Below are positions 6,292-12,034 of a stretch of 12,034 nucleotides of DNA, one piece after another. A model generated the notes under the pieces. It made no database searches. It worked only from the letters and a program-made list of their open reading frames with translations, and had not been told where the DNA came from. The DNA is from Burkholderiales bacterium (GTDB taxonomy: Bacteria; Pseudomonadota; Gammaproteobacteria; Burkholderiales; Casimicrobiaceae): contig JAISPI010000176.1 of the NCBI GenBank assembly GCA_031275075.1, positions 1-12,034 on the forward strand. The letters are read 5' to 3'. Position 1 is the first letter of the stretch, and every line of letters starts with the position of its first letter. The translations under genes and the position numbers were made by a program.

Positions 6292-7086
6292 TCAAATTCT
6301 CAATTTCCACCCGCGTGCAATCAGCGCCCAGGTACCCCATGTCAATACGGCGCACACCATACCGACAATCGCCAGACTCAGCCACGGAGAAATATCCGAC
6401 ACGCCCAAAAAGCCATAGCGAAAGCCGTCAATCATATAAAAAAACGGGTTCAGATGCGATACCTTAAACCAAAAATCCGGCAGCGAATGCACCGAATAAA
6501 ACACACCGGACAGGAAGGTCAACGGCAGAATGATGAAATTCTGAAACGTCGCCAATTGATCGAATTTCTCCGACCACAGACCGGCGATGATGCCGAGCAT
6601 CGCCAAGATCGCCCCTCCCAGAGAACCGAACGCAAGAATCCATCCCGGCGCCACCGGCCGCCACAGGTCCGGCGCAAAGTACAATGCCGCCAGCCAGACG
6701 CCGATACCCACGACGACCCCGCGCAGCACACCGGCCAGCATGTACGCCAGAAAGAAACCCCACGGTGTGATCGGCGCCAACAAAAAGAAAATCATGTTGC
6801 CGACCACTTTCGATTGAATCAGTGACGACGAAGTGTTCGCAAAAGCATTTTGCAGCACCGACATCATGATCAATCCTGGCACCAGAAACGCCGTATACGA
6901 CACACGACCATCGAACACCGATACCCGTGATTCCAGCACATGCGAAAAAATCAGCAGATACAAGAGCGCCGTTATCACAGGCGCTGCCACCGTCTGGAAA
7001 CCAACACGCGAGAAACGCAGTGCTTCCTTGTAAAACAGCATGTGCCAGGTAGCACGCGACGGCTCGAAATTCATCCGGTCGTTCAT
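6292..7086 (-). CDS. ABC-2 type transporter permease (YadH-like)
   Basis: The 264-aa protein has about six hydrophobic segments and the ABC-2 permease pattern: an N-terminal amphipathic region, YTAFLVPGLIMMSVLQNAFANTSSSLIQSK, and the conserved LPLTFLSGVFYSVHSLP before the last segments. With the ATPase encoded just before it, it would form an inner-membrane exporter related to E. coli YadGH and NodIJ. The substrate is unknown; placement between mla genes and ibaG-murA hints at an envelope lipid or glycan, which is inference. Its ATG overlaps the ATPase stop by 4 nt (ATGA), so the two are translationally coupled. Confidence 0.92.
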   Translation of the reverse strand: MNDRMNFEPSRATWHMLFYKEALRFSRVGFQTVAAPVITALLYLLIFSHVLESRVSVFDGRVSYTAFLVPGLIMMSVLQNAFANTSSSLIQSKVVGNMIFFLLAPITPWGFFLAYMLAGVLRGVVVGIGVWLAALYFAPDLWRPVAPGWILAFGSLGGAILAMLGIIAGLWSEKFDQLATFQNFIILPLTFLSGVFYSVHSLPDFWFKVSHLNPFFYMIDGFRYGFLGVSDISPWLSLAIVGMVCAVLTWGTWALIARGWKLRI

Positions 7087-8009
7087 GATGAACCCTTTGC
7101 CTGCGGTTGTTCGCGGCTGCCGCTGCCGGTCAGCCGCAAGAATACCTGTTCCAGATCGGTTTGTTCCACCTGCAAATCCTTGACCGGAATACCCTCAGCA
7201 CGCAATGCTGACAACAATGTTTCCAACTCCTCGAAACGTTGCAATTCAATAAGAAAACTTTGGCCTTCCATTCGCCGTATCCGCGCTTGCCAGGAATCGG
7301 GCACCCGCGGTGCTGTCAGCCGCACCATGATCATTTCGAACGGCGACAATAAATGTTGTTTATGATCAAGCGCCACCACCCGCCCCGATTTCAGCATCGC
7401 AATCCGGTCGCACAAAGTTTCCGCTTCCTGAAGGTAATGCGTCGTCAACAAAATGGTATGCCCTTCTTTGTTCAGCTTGGAAATAAAAGCCCATAGCGCA
7501 TGGCGCAGTTCGACATCGACACCCGCAGTCGGTTCGTCGAGCACAATCACCGGCGGTTTATGCACCAGCGCCTGCCCAACCAGTACACGGCGTTTCATGC
7601 CGCCCGACAAGGTACGCATGTTTTTATCGGCCTTGTCGCTCAACCCAAGATGATGCAATATTTCATCGATCCAATCGTCAACGCGACGCAATCCAAAATA
7701 CCCCGCCTGAAGGCGTAATGTTTCGCGCACCGTAAAGAACGGATCGAACACGATTTCCTGCGGCACGACACCAAGTCGGCGGCGGCTGTTTAGATAATCG
7801 GTGGCCACATCGTGTCCCATCACGAACGCACGGCCACTGTCCGGCCGCACCAGCCCACCCAGAACCGAAATCAACGTGGTTTTGCCGGCTCCGTTAGGGC
7901 CGAGAAGTCCGAAGAATTCACCGGAAGCGATTTTGAACGAAACGTCGTTCAACGCCTGCAATTCGCCGAAACGGCGCGAAACCGCCTGAAATTCAACGGC
8001 GCAAGTCAT
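7083..8009 (-). CDS. ABC transporter ATP-binding protein (YadG-like)
   Basis: The 308-aa ATPase carries a full nucleotide-binding domain: Walker A GPNGAGKTT (from residue 37), Q-loop Gln84 in VVPQE, signature LSGGMKRR (from residue 134), Walker B VIVLDEP with Glu159, and H-loop His191 in TTHYLQEAE. The C-terminal ~90 residues are the extension usual in YadG/NodI-type exporters. It powers the ABC-2 permease encoded next, with a 4-nt overlap. A TTG at 8021 in the same frame would add four residues but has no spaced ribosome site; the ATG gives a normal N-terminus (MTCAVEFQAVSRRFGE). mlaB ends 30 nt upstream. Confidence 0.93.
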   Translation of the reverse strand: MTCAVEFQAVSRRFGELQALNDVSFKIASGEFFGLLGPNGAGKTTLISVLGGLVRPDSGRAFVMGHDVATDYLNSRRRLGVVPQEIVFDPFFTVRETLRLQAGYFGLRRVDDWIDEILHHLGLSDKADKNMRTLSGGMKRRVLVGQALVHKPPVIVLDEPTAGVDVELRHALWAFISKLNKEGHTILLTTHYLQEAETLCDRIAMLKSGRVVALDHKQHLLSPFEMIMVRLTAPRVPDSWQARIRRMEGQSFLIELQRFEELETLLSALRAEGIPVKDLQVEQTDLEQVFLRLTGSGSREQPQAKGSS

Positions 8010-8039
8010 AAGCGGAAACAACCCCCGACAGAAAAATTT

Positions 8040-8366
8040 TCAAGTTGCAGAACGCGCCTGCAACGCCAGTAACGAATCGACACCATAAACATGCGCCAGC
8101 GTACACAGCACATCAGGCACCGCCTCAAACTGTAACGTCTTGCCCTCACTATCGGCGCGCCGCGCCAGCGACAGAAAAACCGCCAGCGCCGCCGAATCCG
8201 CTTCGTTCAATTCAGACATGTCGATCGCTCCCGAAACGGGCAGCGACAAATTTTCACTTTTCTTCAACACGTCGGCACTGTTGTCCAATGTCAGTGCTCC
8301 CCGGCAACGCCAGCAAGCGCCATCAACATAAAATCCGCTTCCTGCCGCCGACGCGTTTACCGTCAT
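8040..8366 (-). CDS. mlaB: STAS-domain subunit of the Mla phospholipid transporter (MlaB)
   Basis: The 108-aa cytoplasmic protein has a weak but recognisable STAS domain: GALTLDNSADVL, then VSGAIDMSELNEADSAALAVFLSLARRA, which holds the helix-cap DSA motif of MlaB proteins. MlaB binds MlaF and stabilises the MlaFEDB complex. Identification relies strongly on position, directly after mlaC with a 4-nt ATGA overlap. A CxxC pair (Cys18 and Cys21 in CWRC) in the N-terminal strand region is not a feature I know from the family. The protein is otherwise of normal size. Confidence 0.85.
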   Translation of the reverse strand: MTVNASAAGSGFYVDGACWRCRGALTLDNSADVLKKSENLSLPVSGAIDMSELNEADSAALAVFLSLARRADSEGKTLQFEAVPDVLCTLAHVYGVDSLLALQARSAT

Positions 8367-8995
8367 GGCGTTACGCCCTTGTTTTTGGCGGTCAGCGTCG
8401 TCAACAAGCCTTCAACACCGCCGATTTTGACCTGCTGATTGAAATCGTCACGGTAATTGGTTACCAGCGATACCCCGCCGACAATCACGTCGTAACAACG
8501 CCATTTCCCATCCGACGACAAGACAAGATCGTAATCGACCGGCACCGGCGCCATCCTTGGCCGAATCACTTCGGTGTACACCGTTACTTCTTTGGCGTCC
8601 GGTCTAAGCCGCAACGGCTTGACGTTAATGGTATCGTCACGAAACTGCGCGAGCGCGCCGGAATAGGTTCGTACTAACAGCATGCGGAATTGTTCGACCA
8701 GCTCTTTTTGCTGTTCCGGCGTTGCCAGTCTCCAGTTCCTGCCCATCGCCAACATCACCATCCGGCGAAAATCGAAATGCGGCAGCAGTTTGTCGTCAAG
8801 CACTTCACGCACACGCGCCGGATCACCAGCCTGAACTTTGGGGTCGGAGCGAACGATAACCAACATTTCTTCGGCTATTCGCTTGACCTGTGCGTCCGGC
8901 GCTTCAACCTGCGTTTGCGCCGACACCGCCAACGGCAAAGCGGCCAAAGCCATCATCAACGGCACGGTTGCCGCAAGAAAAAAACGTTTGTTCAT
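8363..8995 (-). CDS. mlaC: Periplasmic phospholipid-carrier protein MlaC
   Basis: The 210-aa precursor has a Sec signal peptide (MNKRFFLAAT through PLAVSA) with likely cleavage after Ala26. The mature part shows the MlaC/Ttg2D family sequence: LLPHFDFRRMVMLAMGRNWRLATPEQQKELVEQFRMLLVRTYSGAL and WRCYDVIVGGVSLVTNYRDDFNQQV. MlaC shuttles phospholipids across the periplasm between MlaA at the outer membrane and the MlaFEDB complex. It overlaps mlaA upstream and mlaB downstream by 4 nt each (ATGA). Confidence 0.96.
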   Translation of the reverse strand: MNKRFFLAATVPLMMALAALPLAVSAQTQVEAPDAQVKRIAEEMLVIVRSDPKVQAGDPARVREVLDDKLLPHFDFRRMVMLAMGRNWRLATPEQQKELVEQFRMLLVRTYSGALAQFRDDTINVKPLRLRPDAKEVTVYTEVIRPRMAPVPVDYDLVLSSDGKWRCYDVIVGGVSLVTNYRDDFNQQVKIGGVEGLLTTLTAKNKGVTP

Positions 8996-9786
8996 GGTGT
9001 GGTGTCTTTCTTGTCTTGAGAAGTTTCAGAGGACGGTGTCGAATAACCGTCATCGTAATCTTCATCGAGTTTGATACGACCGAACGCTGAGTCCCCTGCC
9101 AGATAGGCGCGGCGTTGCAAATAAGCGCTTCGGATAAATGTATAACGGTCCATTCCGATATTAGCCAACGCATCGGACGCGTGAACGCCGACGGACATTG
9201 CGCTGACCGAACCCACTCCCCACAGCGAGTTGCGCAACGCAACGCTTTCATTGCCGACGGCAATATCGACCGGCGATGTGTAAGTGCGGATCAACAGGCC
9301 GGTACCATCGCGTACCGTCATCGGCCCCAACAACGGAACGAACAAATACGGTCGAGGCCCAATACCCCAATGCGCCAGAAGCAGTCCCAAATCCTCGCCA
9401 CCACGCGGGATATCGGCATCCGACGCAAAATCAATGATGCCGCACAGCCCGAAGCTCGTATTGATGATCACCCGGCCAAAATCGTGACCCGCTTTTTCAA
9501 ACTTGCCTTGCAGCAGCCCGGAAATGCCGGAGAAAAGGTCATCGATGTTTCTGAAAAAATTGCTGACGATGTCACGTCCGATTTTCGGCACCACCGTCTC
9601 ATAAACTTCAACCACCGGTCGCGCCACATAGTTTTCCAACGGCTGATGAATGGCGTACATCGTCCGATTGAACGGTTCCAGCGGATCATCACCCTCAGCG
9701 GTGCCGGTCGTGGCACAACCGCCGAGCACAAACAACGTCACCAATGCAAAACACAACCCATCTTTTTTAAAAAACATTCGTTTCAT
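8992..9786 (-). CDS. mlaA: Outer-membrane phospholipid-asymmetry lipoprotein MlaA (VacJ)
   Basis: The 264-aa lipoprotein precursor has a lipobox FVLGGC with lipidated Cys24; Ala at +2 fits outer-membrane sorting. The VacJ family core is clear: DPLEPFNRTMYAIH, NFFRNIDDLFSGISGLLQGKF, FGLCGIIDFASDADIPRGGEDLGLLLAHWGIGPRPYLFVPLLGPMTVRDGTG. MlaA forms a ring in the outer membrane that removes mislocalised outer-leaflet phospholipid and passes it to MlaC. The C-terminal tail (after about residue 240) is acidic and low in complexity. It overlaps mlaD and mlaC by 4 nt. Placement inside the mla operon fits betaproteobacteria and differs from E. coli. Confidence 0.96.
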   Translation of the reverse strand: MKRMFFKKDGLCFALVTLFVLGGCATTGTAEGDDPLEPFNRTMYAIHQPLENYVARPVVEVYETVVPKIGRDIVSNFFRNIDDLFSGISGLLQGKFEKAGHDFGRVIINTSFGLCGIIDFASDADIPRGGEDLGLLLAHWGIGPRPYLFVPLLGPMTVRDGTGLLIRTYTSPVDIAVGNESVALRNSLWGVGSVSAMSVGVHASDALANIGMDRYTFIRSAYLQRRAYLAGDSAFGRIKLDEDYDDGYSTPSSETSQDKKDTTP

Positions 9787-10256
9787 TTTTTCTCGCTCGC
9801 CAATGACGACGCCTGATTTAACATGAACTGCCCGATCAGTTTTTCCAGAACCATCGCCGACTGTGTTTTGCCGATCCGGTTACCGTCAGCCAACATCTCC
9901 TCATCACCGCCGACATCCAAACCCACATACACTTCGCCCAACAGACCAGAGGTCAGAATCGACGCAATCGTGTCTTTGGTGAAGACATACTGCCTGTCGA
10001 TGCGCAGTATCGCCACCGCCTGATACGTTATCGGGTCGAGTGTGATGTTTTCGACCCGCCCGACAGTGACGCCTGCCGCCTTTACCGGCGCTCGTGACTT
10101 AAGCCCGCCGATGTTATCGAACGCTGCCTCTAACCGGTACCCCGGCGCATTCGATGTCGTCAGCAAATTGCCCGCCTTCAGCGACAAAAACACCATCGCG
10201 CCCAATCCGATTGCAACGAAAATGCCTACCCACACATCAATGGCTATACGGCTCAT
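9783..10256 (-). CDS. mlaD: MCE-domain subunit of the Mla transporter (MlaD)
   Basis: The protein is 157 aa from this ATG. It has a single N-terminal membrane anchor (AIDVWVGIFVAIGLGAMVFLSL), then one MCE domain (YRLEAAFDNIGGLKSRAPVKAAGVTVGRV to TSGLLGEVYVGLDVGG) and a C-terminal helix (SAMVLEKLIGQFML). MlaD forms a hexameric lipid-binding ring on the periplasmic side of MlaE. A GTG at 10265 in frame would add three residues and give a GTGA overlap with the mlaE stop, but a GGAG lies only 1 nt before it; the same GGAG is 10 nt before the ATG at 10256, so I prefer the ATG. Confidence 0.95.
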   Translation of the reverse strand: MSRIAIDVWVGIFVAIGLGAMVFLSLKAGNLLTTSNAPGYRLEAAFDNIGGLKSRAPVKAAGVTVGRVENITLDPITYQAVAILRIDRQYVFTKDTIASILTSGLLGEVYVGLDVGGDEEMLADGNRIGKTQSAMVLEKLIGQFMLNQASSLASEKK

Positions 10257-10261
10257 ACGCT

Positions 10262-11056
10262 TCACACTCCACGAAACATGAAGACAGTCAAAACAAAATC
10301 CGCCGCCAGCACCGCCAGCGACGCTTCCACTACCGTCCGGGTGGTGGCACTCGAAACACCCACCGCCGTCGGTTTGGTATCGTATCCTTCAAAAACGGCG
10401 ATCCACGTCACGATTATGCCGAACACCAAGCTCTTGATAAACCCGTTGACAATGTCGATCCTAAAATCGACCGCAGACTGCATGTTGCTCCAGTAAGCGC
10501 CGCTGTCCAGCCCGAGCAATTGGACGCCGACCAGATAGCCACCGAAAACCCCGGATGCGGAAAACAGCGCCGCCAAAAACGGCATCGAGATAACGCCGCC
10601 CCAGAACTTCGGCGCCACCACCCGCGCCAGCGGATCGACTGCCATCATTTCCATCGCCAGCAATTGCTCGGTCGTTTTCATCAAACCGATTTCGGCAGTC
10701 ATCGCGCTGCCGGCGCGGCCGGCGAACAATAATGCCGCCACCACCGGCCCCAGTTCGCGCACCAACGACAACGTCACCATCGTACCGAGTGCCTCGCTGG
10801 AACCGTAGCGGCTCAGGATATCGTAACCCTGCAAACCCAGCACCATGCCGACGAACAGCCCCGACATCAGAATGATGACCAGCGACAACACTCCGGCGAA
10901 ATAAATTTCGCGCAGCGTCAACGGCGCGCGTAGAAACGCCGCTGGTGTGTGTCGCAGCACCGCAACAAAAAAACGCGACGCGAAACCCAACCGCGTAACC
11001 GCCTTGCGCGTACCCGCTCCCAACCGCTCCAACAGTCTGAGTAATCCGCGTCCCAT
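10262..11056 (-). CDS. mlaE: Permease subunit of the Mla phospholipid transporter (MlaE)
   Basis: The 264-aa multi-pass protein matches the MlaE/YrbE permease family: an N-terminal elbow helix, FAGVLSLVIILMSGLFVGMVLGLQGYDIL, the family signature ELGPVVAALLFAGRAGSAMTAEIGLMKTTEQLLAMEMMAVDPLARVVAPK, and a C-terminal membrane hairpin ending VLAADFVLTVFMFRGV. It dimerises and couples MlaF ATP hydrolysis to lipid movement through MlaD. The ATG directly follows the TTCAA repeat at the end of the inserted element. The only ribosome-site-like bases upstream are an AGG 5 nt away, which come from the element's terminal repeat. Confidence 0.96.
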   Translation of the reverse strand: MGRGLLRLLERLGAGTRKAVTRLGFASRFFVAVLRHTPAAFLRAPLTLREIYFAGVLSLVIILMSGLFVGMVLGLQGYDILSRYGSSEALGTMVTLSLVRELGPVVAALLFAGRAGSAMTAEIGLMKTTEQLLAMEMMAVDPLARVVAPKFWGGVISMPFLAALFSASGVFGGYLVGVQLLGLDSGAYWSNMQSAVDFRIDIVNGFIKSLVFGIIVTWIAVFEGYDTKPTAVGVSSATTRTVVEASLAVLAADFVLTVFMFRGV

Positions 11057-11061
11057 TTCAA

Positions 11062-11077
11062 CCTAAAAACGGTAGTT
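11062..11077 (+). repeat. Left terminal inverted repeat of the element
   Basis: CCTAAAAACGGTAGTT is the inverted match of 11280-11295, differing only at the tenth base (G here, C in the reverse complement of the other end). The TTCAA direct repeat lies immediately outside, next to the mlaE start codon. Confidence 0.88.
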
Positions 11078-11089
11078 GAACGTGCTCGC

Positions 11090-11204
11090 CAGTGCTGCAC
11101 TCACCGTGCCAGACAAGGCGCGACGACGACGCGGGCTCGTGCCCGCCAGGAGGGGCAACACAGCATGGTGCGGCGAGTGCGGTGCTGGAGGGCGCGTAGC
11201 ACTG
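11090..11204. repeat. Nested inverted repeats inside the element
   Basis: CAGTGCT (11090-11096) pairs with AGCACTG (11198-11204). Next to it, GCACTCACCGTGCC (11097-11110) pairs with GGTGCGGCGAGTGC (11167-11180) at 11 Watson-Crick positions, plus two G-U pairs if plus-strand RNA is made. Inside that, GCGGGC-TCGT-GCCCGC (11131-11146) is a perfect 6-bp hairpin. No T-run follows on either strand, so it does not look like an intrinsic terminator. Confidence 0.65.
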
Positions 11205-11279
11205 TCACCCAATGAGTGAATGATGAAAAAGACTCCAAAGTTAACTTTCATGCAGTTTCCCATAAGTTTACAAGCGGTT

Positions 11280-11295
11280 AACTACGGTTTTTAGG
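11280..11295 (-). repeat. Right terminal inverted repeat of the element
   Basis: AACTACGGTTTTTAGG is the inverted copy of 11062-11077 with one mismatch. The second TTCAA target repeat follows at 11296-11300 and contributes to the mlaF TGA stop codon. Confidence 0.88.
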
Positions 11296-11296
11296 T

Positions 11297-12034
11297 TCAA
11301 ACACCTTGCCGCCCTAAAAAATCTTCGGCAAGCGACGGCGCCTGCACATGCAGCGGTACCGGCCCGTCGTCTTCACCGTTGACGAATTGTTTGACGAACG
11401 GATCGGTGGATGCCCGAATCGCCGTCGGCGTTCCTTCGGCAATGATGCCGCCCGCCGACACGAAATAAACGTAATCGGCAATGTTGAGCGATTGATACAT
11501 GTCATGCGTCACCAGCACCGAAGTAATCCCCAGCGCGTCGTTCAGCCTCCGGATCAACTGGCTCACCACACCCAGCGAAATCGGATCGAGGCCGGTGAAC
11601 GGCTCATCGTACATCATCAGCAATGGGTCGAGCGCAATCGCTCGCGCCAGCGCCACCCGCCGCGCCATCCCGCCGGACAGTTCCGCCGTCTCCAGATAGG
11701 CCGCCCCGCGCAGCCCGACCGCGTTGAGTTTCATCAGCGCCAAATCGCGGATCAGTGGCTCCGGCAAATCCGTATGTTCGCGCAACGGGAATGCCACATT
11801 ATCGAACACCGACATATCGGTAAACAACGCGCCGAACTGAAACAGAAACCCCACACGCCGTCGCAGCGCGTACAACCCCGCTTTATTCAGCTCCGGCACC
11901 AATTGGCCGTTCACAACGACTTGTCCGGCAGAAGGCTTCACCTGTCCCGCCAGAAGCCGCAGAACCGTCGTCTTGCCACATCCCGATCCGCCCATGATCG
12001 CCACGACTTTGCCGCGCGGGATACGCATCGAGAT
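11297..12034 (-). CDS. mlaF: ATPase subunit of the Mla phospholipid transporter (MlaF), partial at the window edge
   Basis: About 245 residues are visible. The frame stays open to the last base (ISMRIPRGKVV), so the real start lies beyond the window; the Met at 12028 is internal, since MlaF proteins have an earlier strand before Walker A. Motifs are complete: Walker A GGSGCGKTT, Q-loop in FLFQFGALF, signature LSGGMARR, Walker B LLMMYDEP and H-loop LVTHDM. MlaF is the cytoplasmic ATPase driving lipid transport through MlaE and MlaD. The C-terminus (DGPVPLHVQAPSLAEDFLGRQGV) looks intact. Its TGA stop overlaps the target-site repeat of the inserted element, which separates it from mlaE by 240 nt. 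Confidence 0.95.
   Translation of the reverse strand: MSMRIPRGKVVAIMGGSGCGKTTVLRLLAGQVKPSAGQVVVNGQLVPELNKAGLYALRRRVGFLFQFGALFTDMSVFDNVAFPLREHTDLPEPLIRDLALMKLNAVGLRGAAYLETAELSGGMARRVALARAIALDPLLMMYDEPFTGLDPISLGVVSQLIRRLNDALGITSVLVTHDMYQSLNIADYVYFVSAGGIIAEGTPTAIRASTDPFVKQFVNGEDDGPVPLHVQAPSLAEDFLGRQGV

Larger units (their letters stand above)
11057..11300. mobile_element. MITE-like element with flanking 5-bp target-site repeats, between mlaF and mlaE
   Basis: A 234-bp element (11062-11295) is bounded by 16-bp terminal inverted repeats matching at 15 of 16 positions. A perfect 5-bp direct repeat TTCAA lies on each outer side (11057-11061 and 11296-11300). Taking out the element and one TTCAA gives mlaF TGA, one A, then the mlaE ATG. 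This is the junction expected in such a compact operon and strongly supports insertion with target duplication. No transposase is encoded, so it would be non-autonomous. The interior is GC-rich on the mlaE side and AT-richer on the mlaF side, with nested inverted repeats and one 66-codon frame. I do not recognise the repeat family. Confidence 0.82.

Noticed and set aside
8311..8319. CxxC (CWRC) in MlaB as a metal or redox site
   Set aside because: A single pair with no partner cysteines or histidines nearby, in a STAS protein not known to bind metal; noted in the gene entry only.
11131..11146. GCGGGC-TCGT-GCCCGC hairpin as a rho-independent terminator in the mla operon
   Set aside because: Neither strand has a T-run after the stem, and termination here would cut off mlaE and everything downstream.

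Overview
The window most resembles a betaproteobacterial chromosome (Burkholderiales-like). The evidence is gene order: mlaF-mlaE-mlaD-mlaA-mlaC-mlaB, an ABC-2 exporter pair, ibaG, murA, hinT, tatABC, a DegQ-like protease, sspA-sspB and a tRNA-Thr. A mlaA gene inside the mla operon, followed by an ABC ATPase/permease pair before ibaG-murA, is a betaproteobacterial arrangement; E. coli keeps mlaA elsewhere. The species cannot be fixed from the sequence. All genes are on the minus strand except the protease gene, which is on plus.

Read in the direction of transcription (high to low coordinates), the right half is a cell-envelope operon. It encodes the inner-membrane lipid-transport ATPase and permease (MlaF, cut by the window edge, and MlaE), the substrate-binding MCE protein (MlaD), the outer-membrane lipoprotein (MlaA), the periplasmic carrier (MlaC) and the STAS subunit (MlaB). 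Next come a separate ABC-2 type ATPase and permease, the BolA-family protein IbaG and the peptidoglycan enzyme MurA. Many junctions are 4-nt ATGA overlaps, so translation is probably coupled. The second block holds hinT and the Tat translocase genes tatA, tatB and tatC. A membrane-anchored HtrA/Deg-type protease gene converges on tatC. On its other side, divergently, lie sspA and sspB (stringent starvation regulator and ClpXP adaptor), followed by a tRNA-Thr(UGU) gene with its own promoter.

The most unusual item is a 234-bp element between mlaF and mlaE. It has 16-bp terminal inverted repeats (15/16 matching) and is flanked by a perfect 5-bp direct repeat TTCAA. Removing the element plus one TTCAA copy leaves mlaF TGA-A-ATG mlaE, a 1-nt gap in keeping with the rest of the operon. 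This is the structure expected of a non-autonomous, MITE-like insertion that landed in an essential-type envelope operon without damaging either reading frame. Its interior has nested inverted repeats and a 66-codon open frame, and no transposase.

Two absences also stand out against the usual betaproteobacterial order. No histidine-biosynthesis genes lie between murA and hinT, where a short gap holds a degenerate 14-bp tandem repeat. No petABC (cytochrome bc1) genes lie between the protease gene and sspA. Both may reflect relocation or loss. Otherwise the window is conserved housekeeping sequence, and I see no CRISPR array, prophage, defence system or complete insertion sequence.
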